A DNA stretch of 64,000 nucleotides from Aphelenchoides besseyi (taxonomy: Eukaryota; Nematoda; Chromadorea; Rhabditida; Aphelenchoididae): positions 4,774,001 to 4,838,000 of the forward strand of contig JAMPIQ010000002.1 in the NCBI GenBank assembly GCA_024699855.1, read 5' to 3'. Positions 10,980-22,781 of the stretch are shown piece by piece. The notes under the pieces were generated by a model. That model did no database searches. It worked only from the letters and a program-made list of their open reading frames with translations, and was not told where the DNA came from. Position 1 is the stretch's first letter; every line of letters begins with the position of its first letter. Position numbers and translations under genes: made by a program.

Positions 10980-11470
10980 ACAAGCAAAAACGTTTGATGT
11001 GAAATTGCAGCCGAAAAAGAGAAACTCGAGGCGTTGAACGAATCAATGAAGGAACTTAAATCAAATGTAATAGAACAGTATTTTTGAGTTTGTAAAAGTG
11101 AATTTCAGCAAGCAGCGAAAGCTAAGAAGAAAGGACGGGTGCTGATGAAGACAAACTCGCGCAAATGGATGCGAGCAAAATCAAAGAACTTCGTGAAAAG
11201 CTGACAACACTCCGCGAAACGGTTTGCAATTTGGAGGAGGAAGTGGAGGAACTGGAGAAGAAGAAAGTGAGTTAACGCCCGGCAGGTTGCTTATTGTGAA
11301 TGTCACTTTCAGCCCGAACTTCAATCTCAAATTGTTCAAATACGTTCCAGCATCAAAGAGAAACGCGAGAATAAAAAGATGCTCACGAGTAAACGCGATA
11401 AATCGAAGGAAGAACTGGAATATCGCAGGGAACAACTTGAGAGTTTGATGAAAACTGTTGCGATAAGAAG
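10980..11470 (+). pseudogene. Coiled-coil gene fragment, left copy
   Basis: Exons read on the plus strand: AEKEKLEALNESMKELKSN, then DKLAQMDASKIKELREKLTTL...EEEVEELEKKK up to 11,270, and PELQSQIVQIRSSIKEKREN... from ~11,313. All are heptad-rich coiled coil. The match to the right-hand copy (15,550-16,034) ends at about 11,462, and the last exons are missing. The second exon reads cleanly only if a frame change near 11,145 is allowed. That feature is the same in both copies, so it may be an unrecognised splice site. Confidence 0.5.
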
Positions 11471-11887
11471 GCAAACAATAAGAGACTTCTGGTCGTCGGT
11501 AGAAGGTTCCCGAATCTCGGAGATAATCTCGATTCGAAATTGCAATCAAAGCGCGACGTTTTGTCAGAAGTCGCGACCACCGAAAAACACGTGAAACAAA
11601 CCGAAGGCCGAAAAGCCCTCGAGAAAAAATCGATGAAAACTAGGAAGCAAACTGCGGGACCAAAAACTAACTGAAACGAACGACTTCGGACGAAACAATG
11701 AAGGTTAAACGAAACGGCAAACATACGTGGAGTAAGCGACTGGGCGATTGCTTTCAAAATCGCAAACCAACCTCCATGTCTGTCGCTCTTTTCCAACGCC
11801 AGCAAACGGGAAAATGGAAACAGAACAGAACGGGCGAGAGACTTGACTCAAATGCTCACCATTTCCACACTAACTGGTGGGTCGCGG
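11471..11887 (+). other. Short coiled-coil-like exon remnant and spacer
   Basis: A plus-strand frame at about 11,520-11,670 reads NLDSKLQSKRDVLSEVATTEK followed by KQTEGRKALEKK and a stop. Its composition fits another exon of the coiled-coil gene, displaced or captured by the duplication. No splice partners could be set. The remainder, to 11,887, shows nothing recognisable. Confidence 0.3.
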
Positions 11888-12113
11888 TGGGGCGAGAGAG
11901 CGAGGAACTGGCGATCTTTGTTTCGTTCTCTCGCTTCTCTGCGGCGTCAACTTTTTCCGTTTGATGGGCAGCAGAGTAAAATGATCTTTGCTGACGAAAT
12001 TTGCTGGTCATAACTCTTTCATTTGACTGCTCTTCGATGATGTAGTGATAGAATTTATTTGGTTCTTTACATTTGGTAAGAAAGTATAATTTTGACGTGT
12101 GAGATTGTGGAGT

Positions 12114-13805
12114 TTAGCTAATAATAGCTTCCGACTGGTCGTCCGGTAGTTCCAAATCGCTCCAGACCTAAAAACATAACCATCTTTCTGTCAAACACGA
12201 GCACACACGTCCGGTTGTAGGTCCATTAAAAAGATCTTTGCGACAATCAAACTCTCACGCATTTCGGTTGTTCGTGTCTAAATCGGAGGCTTACAACTTC
12301 CAACGAATTCTTACGGCAATGTGGTGCATCAGACTGAAGATTCGACCCAAACGTGCTCCCGCTCCGCTCATTCCATAGGTGGTGACAACGTTGTGATGTA
12401 CTTCGGTGTTTGCTGCGTCCATCACTGCTTTCACGTCGTTGGTTAGTAAGTCCAAATCAGACACTAAGAATATTACTTAACAACCCATAGCATAAACAAT
12501 CTCTTACAAACGTTGTAGAAGGTAATCGCAGCCATCGCCACAACTTGATCTCCCGAATTTGTAACTCTCGAAAGATGTCAGTTGAATGAACGAACTTTTC
12601 GATTAATGGGCGAATGAATCAAAAATGTTCACGGTTAAAATGCCCCACGGTTAGACATACTTTTCGTGCTCTCCACTTGTGTCCAGACCTTCAAAAAAAT
12701 AGGGCAAGTTGTCAACATGGATATAATAACCTGAAACTCCACAACCAATTAATAGATGTGATTTCATCGAACTGACCGTAATGCACACACATCCGTCCGT
12801 CTTTTACTTCTGGGAATACTTGAGATGTCAAATAGCAGCGATGAAGATATCCGAATTGAAATGAGAAATGTCGAATAACCAACAACTAAAATGATCATTT
12901 AGTTCAACACTTCCAATCTGAACTTACTTTTGCTTGCTTTGGCAGATTACGATATGCTTCGGAACATTCCATAAGCATCGTGTGCAAAAGTGCAATGGAG
13001 CCTCGTTCCATACGCTCATGTTCTAATCGTTTCAACGGTTTGAACTAAACAACCAATTGCTACAACTCACTCGAAAACACCACAGACCTCCGGTGTGGAA
13101 AAGATTGCTCGTGGATTTTCAACGATAAACAACGACCTAAATCAAACGAAAGGCTAGAAAATGAAAAGTTCATTTTACCGTTGAGCAGAACAGAAGTTGC
13201 GATAATTCAATTGATATTTTTCAAGTTCATTTGTAGACGTTGATTTATACTGAAAAATGAACTCAAAAAGCTTATTGATAGTTAGCTAACTTCTGGAGAG
13301 AAGCCGGAAAAACTCGAATTGTTTGACGATGGAAAATCTCCGAGCGGTTCGTGGATCTGAGCAGACGGGACTTCACCTTAAATTCCAAGACTTCATCAAG
13401 AGCTTTACCAGCATTCTACCTTTCATTCCTGCTTCTCGGCATTTCTAAATGATTGCCATTGGAATAACAGATAAATTCGAAGTTACCTTAAGTCTACACG
13501 CTCTGCAAGAATTCCGCATACTTTCTCGTCCAATATCGCACATTCCATTAACTCTGCATTTGTAAGTTTTACGTTCAACTAGCGATCTAAACCCGTAAAA
13601 TTCAAGAGAGTCTGAACGTCATGAGTTTTCTTCACCTTCGTCAAAAGCTAGAACACGATCTACAGGCTAACACACCGAAGTGTTGTCCTGAATTATAAGC
13701 ACCTAATTGAATCCGAAAACAGAATAACTTGCCGTGATGTCGAGAACCACAAACTGCGCATGAATTCAAAGTTGTTGAACTCACGGACTGATGTGGAGGT
13801 GACAT
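12114..13805 (-). pseudogene. Nuclear hormone receptor with UGA in the DNA-binding domain
   Basis: Thirteen exons join in phase: 13805-13733, 13702-13636, 13586-13487, 13444-13420, 13376-13291, 13249-13179, 13136-13088, 13044-12928, 12885-12777, 12730-12661, 12566-12508, 12463-12315, 12167-12114. The sum is 1,029 nt. Zinc finger 1 is CAVCG...HFGVLACRSCSS and zinc finger 2 is YKCRVNGMC...[12 protein letters not shown], a complete C4 nuclear-receptor DNA-binding domain. A short hinge leads into a ligand-binding domain of the divergent nematode type (RHFSFQFGYLHRCYLTSQ, VHYGYYIHVDNLPYFFEGL). The first intron uses a GC donor. The second Phe codon of the universal FFRR after finger 1 is TGA here (~13,641-13,643), so the protein would end after ~45 residues. 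Either this is a young pseudogene or a sequence error; everything else looks intact. Confidence 0.75.
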
Positions 13806-14285
13806 CTCACAAATCTTGTGAGCTAAAACAATATAAACTTCGTATTTTGAACTCGAGTTTGCAATTATAGAAATTAAAAAAACAAAATAAAATGACGAAT
13901 GGTTGCTCAGACACGCGCTACGAAGTAACGCAAAAAGACTAAACTTTCGGTCCATGTGTTCTTGACTGAAACGCACGTGAAAATCAAGCACAAAAAACTA
14001 CGCGGTCGTGCAGCCGTGAAGCCATTTGCAAACACGATACCAATTGTTCGTTAAAGTATGTTGTTTATTTGGGAATATCATATGAAGTTGTTTATTGTAA
14101 AAGGCAAGAAAATGACATCAATAAAAGAGCACAAGTTGAACGTAGTTTGTAACCACAAACACGCTCGTTCATAAACCCGATTATGATTCTACGGCAACTG
14201 ACACAAAATGGTCATACAATTCTAAATATACCCGCGACCAAGATTCCAGAGTAGTAAGAGCGGAGAAATGAAGATTGTGAATGCT
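13806..14285. other. Spacer between receptor and protease paralogue 2
   Basis: About 480 nt with no supported gene. From ~14,042 rightwards it is the duplicate of sequence starting at ~9,474. The junction marks one end of the tandem duplication unit. Confidence 0.6.
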
Positions 14286-15507
14286 TCAGGATTCGTTGTC
14301 CGAAGGTCCTAAACGTCTCCGATTTTAGTTTTAAAAATTGAACTTAAAATACCTTGATTATAGCGACTAATGGCAACACTAATTGGTAGGATGCGCGCGT
14401 ACTTCTGCTCAGCTGACGAATAGAGACACTCTTCAATAGTCGTCTTGACGTTCAATTCAGTTGTTGCACCGAGCAATAATCCTGCCAAACTTCCACGGAC
14501 ATTGAATACCGGGGCGCCGGAATAGCCGCGCTTCGAACCCGGCGCTCCTACTAAATAGAAATGTATTAGTAAAAAATTAAGAAATATACTTACTCAAATG
14601 AATGCCGTCGTCCACGAATCCTTCAATTATTCCTTTCGAAATAGCGGGTATAGAAGTATTTGCGCCACCGGGATAACCCTAAAATAAAGTCGTTTAATGC
14701 ATTTAATACATCAATATTTTGCAAAGCATTACGTCGACTACGACAAAGCTCCAAAAAAGTCCTACCATTATGAAGTACTTGTCTCCTCGATCCAGACTGC
14801 CGACAGGTACGTCCGCCGTTGGAAGATCATCCGATTTGAAGAGGGCGAAGTCATAACTCTTGCAAATGAAGACGCACTTCACGTTGAAAGTGCGGTTATT
14901 GCTTCCTGTGATCGAGTAATCGTGTTGAAGTTTAAAGGACAAGTGCGCAGCTGTCAGAAGAAGCTGCTGATCGAGCAACACACTTGAGCCAATTAGTTTG
15001 TCACCGTTCATGCGAAACACACGGCTCTCCCAAAGACTAGTGATCTTGGGAACTCCTAAACGAGAAGTTTCATTAAATAGTCGGACATAGCTTACTGTTC
15101 GCTCTTTCAATTTCAATAGGCGTCATTGGTCGTTCTAAAAAAAAGAATTAAAAACCTCATTTTTATTTGAATATTACCATTATCAGTCGGCATTGGACTA
15201 GGCAATTTGTTTGATTTGACAAGGAATTCCATGTTTGGCCATTTTTTCGGGAGCAAGAAGGTTCCGTCCTTATCCACACTAAATTATTTGGAATACAATC
15301 AAGAATATTCCAAAATGTAACTTACAGGCAACCATTTAGACCATCATCTTCATATGTCAATGAAACAAGTGCATCCGGCGGAAGCATGAATGCATTTTTG
15401 ACTGTGTTTTGCGTCAAAACGCCTTCTGACAGTTCAACTTTGATTTTTTCGCCCTGCAGGTTGAGACTGATCTTTTGAGGCATTTCGACACTGGTCTCTT
15501 GAGGCAT
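14286..15507 (-). CDS. Trypsin-like serine protease with N-terminal extension, paralogue 2
   Basis: Exon structure matches paralogue 1: 15507-15326, 15278-15178, 15134-15096, 15055-14766, 14678-14594, 14550-14353, 14308-14286, summing to 918 nt (305 aa). The catalytic His, Asp and Ser (LLTAAH, YDFALFKSD, GYSGAP) are kept. Exons 1 and 4 are virtually unchanged. Exon 2 differs clearly (VDKDGTFLLP... and VKSNKLPSPMP instead of VNESGTTFLLP... and VESDKVPRPMP), one codon shorter, with a changed intron boundary. The exon carrying the active serine has scattered changes (GAPGSKRG for GSPGSKRG). Both paralogues therefore look functional, with change concentrated in the linker between the N-terminal domain and the protease. 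The start may lie further upstream. Confidence 0.7.
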
Positions 15508-15549
15508 TTTAAGAAGCGAACGAATCTGAAAAAATGAATGGCTTTTCGC

Positions 15550-16409
15550 AAACAAGCAAAAACGTTTGATGTGAAATTGCAGCCGAAAAAGAGAAACTCG
15601 AGGCGTTGAACGAATCAATGAAGGAACTTAAATCAAATGTAATAGAACAGTATTTTTGAGTTTGTAAAAGTGAATTTCAGCAAGCAGCGAAAGCTAAGAA
15701 GAAAGGACGGGTGCTGATGAAGACAAACTCGCGCAAATGGATGCGAGCAAAATCAAAGAACTTCGTGAAAAGCTGACAACACTCCGCGAAACGGTTTGCA
15801 ATTTGGAGGAGGAAGTGGAGGAACTGGAGAAGAAGAAAGTGAGTTAACGCCCGGCAGGTTGCTTATTGTGAATGTCACTTTCAGCCCGAACTTCAATCTC
15901 AAATTGTTCAAATACGTTCCAGCATCAAAGAGAAACGCGAGAATGAAAAGATGCTCACGAGTAAACGCGATAAATCGAAGAAAGAACTGGAATGTCGCAT
16001 GAAACAACTTGAGAGTTTGATGAAAACTGTTGAGGTTTGTTGAACATACGATTTGGTATGTTTCTACTGACGATTACAGGTGTTGCGAGCCGATATCACA
16101 CGTGCAGGAGAACGATTGAATTCCAATACACCTGTTAAAACTGGTGGTAAAACACTGTTTGATGAGGTTCGGGTAGCATACAACAAAAGTCAAAAGAATG
16201 TATAGGTTCTGACAGAAAAGAAAGTTTTAGAACAAGAGCTACTGAAATACTCGGAAACAAACGCAAATCTTCGTCAAGCAATACATTGTATGCAGGATGA
16301 GATCGACGAACTGCAACTGTACGATAACGATGGAAAATGTAAAGCTTTGCTAACAGAAACAATTGTTGAAAGTTGGCACATAATGCCAGACGTTCAATGG
16401 ATCTATTGA
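15550..16409 (+). CDS. Coiled-coil protein, 3' exons
   Basis: Plus-strand exons with clear phase are ...-15838 (ending CNLEEEVEELEKKK), 15885-16034 (PELQSQIVQIRSSIKEKREN...SLMKTVE), 16080-16166 (VLRADITRAGERLNSN...TLFDE) and 16206-16409 (VLTEKKVLEQELLKYSETNA...VQWIY, stop). The product is a long heptad-rich coiled coil with a short C-terminal tail and no catalytic motif. I do not recognise the family; cytoskeletal or kinetochore-like roles are possible but unsupported. Upstream exons near 15,558-15,700 show a frame break at GGACGGGTGC, so the 5' part is unresolved and this may be a gene remnant. Its last exons recur at 34,818-35,128. Confidence 0.45.
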
Positions 16410-16595
16410 GAAGTCATTTCGTTATGTTCGACTTAAACAGCAAAGATCACCAAGCACACAAAATAGACACAAAAACTCCAGTGGAACAACGATGCAAAGT
16501 CTGGACTGGAGTATAAACAACAGTTGTGGTAATTTGATTTCTATTCCATTCGACGACTTCAACGACCAGTGAATTTCTAATCTGAAAAAACTTTT

Positions 16596-17004
16596 CTACA
16601 TTTCTTTCAAATAAAATTGTTGTAACCTGTTGGTATTGTCCGATTCGTACGTCGTGTTTTGTTGGTTGTCATCTAAATTACGTAATTCGTTGTTAGCTGC
16701 CTCGTGTTCTACATCGTCTAACAACACGTCCATTAGCAACTCATCAAACAGATCCGTCTCGAGCTCTTCGTCATTAAAGGAATTGTCATCGAGTACACAT
16801 CCGCTGGCATCGTGAAGCTGAAAGTTGAATCGGATTGTGCGAGCAAGTAGTAACTTACAATAACCGTTGAGTTGAACCACCGGTATTGCTGTCTTCGAAC
16901 ATTTTTTGGAACTTTTTGACAAGCCAAATTTGTGGTTTTCGTCGCAAACTCTTTATTGTACCGCCGCGGCGACACTTTGTCAAAGTTACCGTTTGTCGGC
17001 CCAT
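16596..17004 (-). pseudogene. Small acidic-tailed gene, copy B (frameshifted)
   Basis: This is the exact counterpart of copy A: exon 1 at 17004-16859 (MGRQTVTLTKC..., basic), a 41-nt intron, and exon 2 at 16817-16596 (acidic, ending YLKEM). It has the same one-base deficit in exon 1, so the lesion predates the A/B duplication. Confidence 0.45.
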
Positions 17005-17699
17005 TGTAGCAGTAGCATAAAGAAGCTCGGATATTACGCAATTTAAGGTAAGTTTGATTTCTGTTCTTTTGCTGAGAAGTTCAGCTCTACAGAAACACCA
17101 AATGGCGATATGAGAGTTTACGATAAGGGGAAAGTAGTTCTAGAGACCACCATATTCAAAGTTTGTTCGATTTGTGCAATTTAGTTGATAAATTCAACTT
17201 CACACAAGCACTCTCTTGGGGTGTACTGTTCTCAAATAAAGAACAGCCATTCACGAAGACCTCACACATCTTAGTAGGTGTGGTTGCATCATATTAACTG
17301 ATGAAGGCAAAATCCCCGGAGTCACTTACTGATGATTTGAAACTTTCTATCAGAAGAGAAGCGTTCTCGCGACAAATCGCAACTTCCGTTTTACCTTAAG
17401 GTTTGTTTTGAGTTTTACTATTCATTAATTGGTGATAGAGTCACCGCGAAACAGTAATCTGTGGTTTGAGCGCTTTGTTCACAAAGAAAACACCTCGCGG
17501 TCCTCATAGCTAGAGGTCAGGTTTAAGTGATATCAATCAGTATTTAATGGTCTTTAGATCTCCCAGAAACCATCATTTCTAGTCTGAGTGCTATCCTCGA
17601 AGATTACGCCCTTCGAGGTGAGTTTTGATCTCTGTTCTTTATTCTAACATATTCGAACTTTCAGAATCTCTCAGCTCTTATTCAAGCGCTTTAGATATA

Positions 17700-18127
17700 A
17701 GTGTTCTTAATCACCCATGGCTTGATTTTTTCAACCATGGCTTGGAAACTTGGACAATGCGCAAAAGTGAACGAACCAAATTGACAACACCACAACGAGC
17801 AATGCAACGAAGACTTCTTGGGATTCAATTGCGAGACGAAGTTCGAAGTGTGGAAATCCGAGCAAAACACAATTCAAAGACGCGGTGGAAAACGCACTGC
17901 AACATAAGTTTAGATTGGCTGATCATGTTGCAAGACGAACGGACAACCGATGGACAACTAGAAGCACATTCTGGAATCCTTGGGGTCGCAAACGATTAAT
18001 TGGAAGACCGGCTGATCGATGGCGTAAAGACATGGAAAGAACGTTGGGCACTAACTGGAATCGAATCGCTCAGGACCGCAGCGAATGGAAAGAGCGGTCG
18101 AAGTATTCGCATCATCACATCAATTAA
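17700..18127 (+). mobile_element. RTE-type LINE 3' end, copy B (frameshifted)
   Basis: Same fragment as copy A without the local tandem expansion upstream. The motifs TPQRAMQRRLLGIQLRDEVR, HVARRTDNRW, GRPADRW and WNRIAQDRSEWKE are present but divided between two frames near 17,870-17,890. It is a 5'-truncated, inactive insertion. Confidence 0.75.
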
Positions 18128-19035
18128 TCATCTTTCTTTTTGTTTACATTTTATTGTTGATTTGATGATTGGAACGAATAAATCTTTGTGTTTGTATATT
18201 GCAAGTTGCTTTCTTTAGCCTTCTGTTCAGAACTTTTTATTTCGACTTTTCATCGTCAACAATCGGGAATCAGCACGCAAGACGAATCCTTATTGCATTT
18301 ACCGTGTTTTTACACTGGACATGCACACCGCCTTTTTGCTGTTCGGATCCAGTGGTTCAAACAATTTGCGCGTTGGACTTGAACATTTCGACTATGAACG
18401 GTAGATGTTCGTTGTCGAACAGAAGACTTTCCTGTCGGTCTACTCGTTATTTATCCGAGTTCTCGTATGTACTGCGAGCCAAATAGGCGCCATTCTGCTT
18501 GAAAAGCAACGTCGTTTATTGGAACCAATCCGTTATACGTATTATTTTGCATCATACTTAAAAACTCGCATTCATGTCAATCAAATCGAACTTACGACAA
18601 TTAGACTCTTTTCTTTGCTCTTTGATTCTCCAGTTCCTTTTTTGTCCTTCAGGTTCAACACTAAGCGTTTTCTCCTCATCAAGCATCGACTTCCCATCGG
18701 ATCGACTGAAGACAAAATGATCAACTTTTCAGTCTCCTTTCGACTTCCTTACAATGCACATTTCTGGACCTCGAAGATTTCATTTTAGATGTTTCCTCCG
18801 GCGAGCATCTTCTGTTCGCAAAACCACCTTGTTGACAAGTGGATCTTCGTCGATTTGACCAAGAGATTCTCAGTTGTCTATCGACCGACAGTTTGAAGAC
18901 ATATCGATCATAGAACCTTATGTTCCTCTCAACTTCAATCCTATCTTACAACCAACAATCAATCCAACTTTTTCCTACACTTTTATTTCGCACAACAATC
19001 AACAATCGAGACAAAAAAGAAGATTGATGGCCGGT
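18128..19035. other. Intergenic stretch, no gene supported
   Basis: Counterpart of 1,807-2,716, differing by only a few small indels. No coding signature or structured RNA is recognisable. Confidence 0.5.
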
Positions 19036-21088
19036 TCAGTGGGCGTTCGGGTTGATCCTCGGCTCGTTCATGTCGATTCCGAGTAAACGCGCAGAAAGCC
19101 ACGCGAAGAACTTCAAGTTGTCGATTTGTTCGGACTTGAGGCGAATTCGATCGACATCCTTCGCCGTTTTCTCACCGAAGACTGTTTTGTTCTGAAACAA
19201 AGTGATGACTGGTGCTGCGAAGAATGAACTCACCATGGTCTGGAGTCGCTTCTCCATCTCCTTTATGATTCGCCGTAGTTCAATGAGCTGCTCTTTGTTG
19301 ATTCCCTCGTTGCACGCGGCGAAGATCTGTTGTGGCTGAAAAAGCATGCCAAACTCCTCTCCAGTTTGGAAGGAGTATGGAAGGCGATACTGAAAAAATG
19401 TTCGATCAGACATGAATGGTATAACTCACCTTCTTCGCGCCCGTCTTGGCCGCTGACACTTGGTCAGCGACCATTTCCACTTGTGCCAGTTCCTCCATGT
19501 CTTTGTCGATTGTCGCCCGCAAAACCGAGCCCTTAAATTAGGACGATTAGTAAACATTAAAAGCAAATGGACTTACCTCCGGGAAGGTGTTGCGGTATCG
19601 GATCAAACGTTCTTTCGCTTCCTTGATCAGCGGGCGAACAACTTCGACTGGCATGTCAAAGTACAAATCGAATCGTTGCCACCAAATCGGCAAAGAGAGC
19701 AGATGAGTGATGACCTTGAACTTCGGCTCAGCCATCAGAGGGTACTCGAACTCGACGGCGGCTTCCCTGGAGCGAAGCTCTTCTACGGCGGTAGGAACTG
19801 ATTCTTCTTGAGTGCGGTCCATGAGTGGACTCCATGCCTTGCCCGTGTTTATGAGCTGCTTGTCGGTGAGTGATTTGAGTGGAGCCGTGGCCTCGACGGA
19901 GTACTTTTTGGACTTCGGTTTGCCTCGGTTTTCAAGGAAGGACTCGTGCAACTTGGGTTTCTCTGGCAATTCGTATCCCAAGAACTCGGCCCGCGACTTT
20001 GCCTCTTTGATGCGACCTTCGTAGGTTGTCGACTTGTTCTCTCCCGGTGCAGCAGCTGCCAAACTGAAACAAGAGAGTTGGTCAGAAGTCTTTAATATTG
20101 ACCCCCATCTTTTGGATGACTTGTCACTTTTTCCATCGACACTTACCTTCTTCTTGTTCTTGCGCCGCACCACGCAACAACAGCAGACCACACCAACGAT
20201 AGCTGCGACAATCACCCCTAGTCCAACCCTAGAAAAAAGAAGTCATAAAGACAATTGAGTGACTTACAAAACAGCCACAACGATAATCACCACAAGGTAA
20301 ACCGGCATCTTGTCCTTGGACGGATCGTATTCCGTAGCATCAAACTGAAATTGAGACCTTTAGACGGAAGCCACCTGAACTAACTAACGAATTGAAAGTT
20401 TAAAGCCGTAAGATTCGTCTTTCCCAAGTACTTGACCGTGGTAGTATAGCCGATCCATGTTTTTTCGAAATTCGGGGCTCCTTTGACCACTTGTATGAAA
20501 TCCGAATCATCTTTGCCTTTCAACTTGATTCCTTCACCATCAACTTTGCCGTAGATCGGGTAGAAATACATGATACCACCTGAAATCGGAATTTATCGTT
20601 GTAAAGGGTTGTATTCTTACCGGTTGCAAAGTACTTTGTTCCGTTTGCATTGACGCTGAAATCACCGCCTAACGAAATTTCACCAACACCCAAAGTGATC
20701 CTGAAACATGTCCTTCAAATCGATCGGATGAACAAAAAACTTACATTTGAAATAGAGTTTTGTTTTCCGCAATGTAACCGAACTCCATGTAGAACTTGAG
20801 TTCCTGATGGTCACCGAGGTTCATAACCATTGTTCCGTTGGTACACGCGCCGTTCAAACCGAAACCACTTCCATCTTGAAAGAAACAATTGCCAGAGCCT
20901 ACTGCCACCAGGTCACTGGACTTGAAAATGCAGATACCGAAGACCACGAATTGAAGCCAACGGATCGCATTGAATGGCTCGGGACCGGTGCCACGAGGAC
21001 AAGCTGCGCGAACCGCTCGGCGTCGGCCGCCTCGACCTCCCGGTCCACTGCCGCCGAGACGCGCACGACTTGAACGTTCCTTAAACAT
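19036..21088 (-). CDS. Two-pass membrane protein of unknown family, copy B
   Basis: The nine-exon structure parallels copy A: 21088-20745, 20700-20621, 20579-20389, 20344-20268, 20228-20147, 20063-19577, 19531-19430, 19389-19234, 19191-19036. Two small differences matter. An extra Cys codon extends the juxtamembrane Cys run (CCCC before VVRRKNKKK). An extra A beside the acceptor of exon 6 (near 20,063) makes that exon 487 nt, so ordinary splicing would shift the frame. By contrast, retaining the 83-nt intron 20,064-20,146 leaves the frame open straight through, adding a Ser/Lys-rich linker (VSVDGKSDKSSKRWGS...). Either this copy uses the retained form, or it is newly broken, or the extra base is a homopolymer error. 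Confidence 0.6.
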
Positions 21089-21302
21089 CGTCGCGTTTAG
21101 AGCACAAGAATACAGAGAAAACAAAAAGCAGAAGTCACCACAATCGTTGAACGAAAGTTGAATGAAGAAAACTCGAAAAAAAACTATCGGACATCAGTTT
21201 CGAAATTTGCATATTTATTCGGACTTGCATAAGAATTCGCATCTTTTTATGGAGATTTCAATTTCATACGAGCGAGAAGACTTCAAGTTGTAATTTGAAA
21301 TA

Positions 21303-21911
21303 CAGTGTGTCCCAAAATGCTCGCCAACCGGTCAAACCGCAGTTTGGTCCCGCTGCGAAAAATTTGCAATTGGCGACGCGCTTGAAGAGGATTTCCGCTC
21401 ACTTTTGTTCTTTTATCTGCCGTTTACTCGAATTGTGAGGATTTCAAACACTTTCAGGAGTTGACTCATGTTTTGAACGAATTCAGACGATTAAAAAACC
21501 GGTATTTTTATTCTTGCAATTGCGCATGCCCGCCTCATTTCTCCACGCACTTAATCAGCCGCTTCTCATAAGATTGTGTTTTGGCACATGGCCGGAGTGA
21601 CCGTCGCAAAAGCGGCAACTCGCAGCGCAATCGGGCACTTTTCTGCGTCGCTGAATTGATGCGGGTGAATTTGATGAATTTCGTCTTCCATTTTGTGTTC
21701 TGTAGAAAAGGAACCATTAAACAATCGTTGAATGGCGATTACCTTTATTTGCGATGTTTGGGTTACTTCTGTTCGTTTGACAAACCTAACAAAAAAGCCG
21801 AAAACAACCCAAAACGCTTTTTTGATTTTTTTAAATGACTCAAATGAAAAAATTTTTGCAGTGGGACCAAATTGCGGTTTGACCCGTTGGCGAGCATTTT
21901 GGGACACACTG
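21303..21911. mobile_element. Tc1/mariner-like MITE, copy B
   Basis: Same element as in copy A: CAGTGTGTCCCAAAATG...CATTTTGGGACACACTG, ~65-nt terminal inverted repeats, flanked by TA on both sides (21301-21302 and 21912-21913), 609 nt, no transposase. Confidence 0.85.
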
Positions 21912-22655
21912 TACACGAAATCAGAAGCCGTAGAACCGCCTGACAATAATCGTTGTTTTTGTCAGACAAATTGGTCTCCAATCCAGTTGTCTTGAACGCA
22001 ATCAAAGTTGTTGGCAAACGGGCTGAGAATCAAGGACATACAACAAAACTGCCAATCGAAGAACATTCCAATAAGTGAAACCGTTTTCATGACCTGAATG
22101 ATGTTCAAAATCTTATTCTTTTCTCACGCGGAATGCTTGCATGACGTTCATTCCAAGTGAGTTAACTTCGTATTCCAAATTGAGTGCCCGAAACCCAATT
22201 TAAAGTGATTTCAATACCTAAATGAAAAATTAACGTGATTACACTATGATAGTCTAAGAAGAGGACAAAGCAAACCTTTTTAACAACAACAGAATTTTAT
22301 TTTAACAAAAAAACATTTACATTCATGTTTAATCAAGGTATCGACGGCGGCTGGGAGCGCGAACGTTCTGGAGACGCCCGTCATTTTCGGACAAAAATTC
22401 GTGACCAGTGGCGCGGTTACGTCTAAAACTCAGGTGCCATTTCAAAGACAAATACTGGTAGCGCGGTATTCGTCTAACTCCGATAGCCGAACGACAATCT
22501 AGTGGCGCGGATTGTTGAACATTGATAGCCCTAATTTTGGTAAACTTTGAATAACTTTCGGTTTATAACTTAACGAGCTTGGTTGTTGGTTTATAACTTC
22601 ATTTGTCAATAAACATTTCATTGTCTCCTACCGTTAGATCTGTTATTTTCGTGCA
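21912..22655. repeat. Spacer with degenerate AGTGGCGCGG repeats before the Helitron
   Basis: Counterpart of 5,590-6,333. The same three degenerate GTRGCGCGG motifs are present. No gene is supported; the region may include the Helitron 5' end, which I could not define. Confidence 0.4.
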
Positions 22656-22781
22656 ATGGGAAAACGTAAAATTGAGTTAACCGATGAGGAAAAGAAGGAA
22701 CGTGAAGAAGAACGAAAGCGTAAGAATTTTGAACGTATGCGGAAGATTCGTGCAGAACAGAAAGAAGCAAAAACAATCTAA
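22656..22781 (+). CDS. Short basic Helitron leader ORF, copy B
   Basis: A 41-codon frame (MGKRKIELTDEEKKEREEER...) identical to that in copy A. It is probably the detached N-terminus of the Helitron protein. Between it and the main frame there is a stretch with in-frame TAA codons, which could be an intron or decay. Confidence 0.4.
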   Translation: MGKRKIELTDEEKKEREEERKRKNFERMRKIRAEQKEAKTI

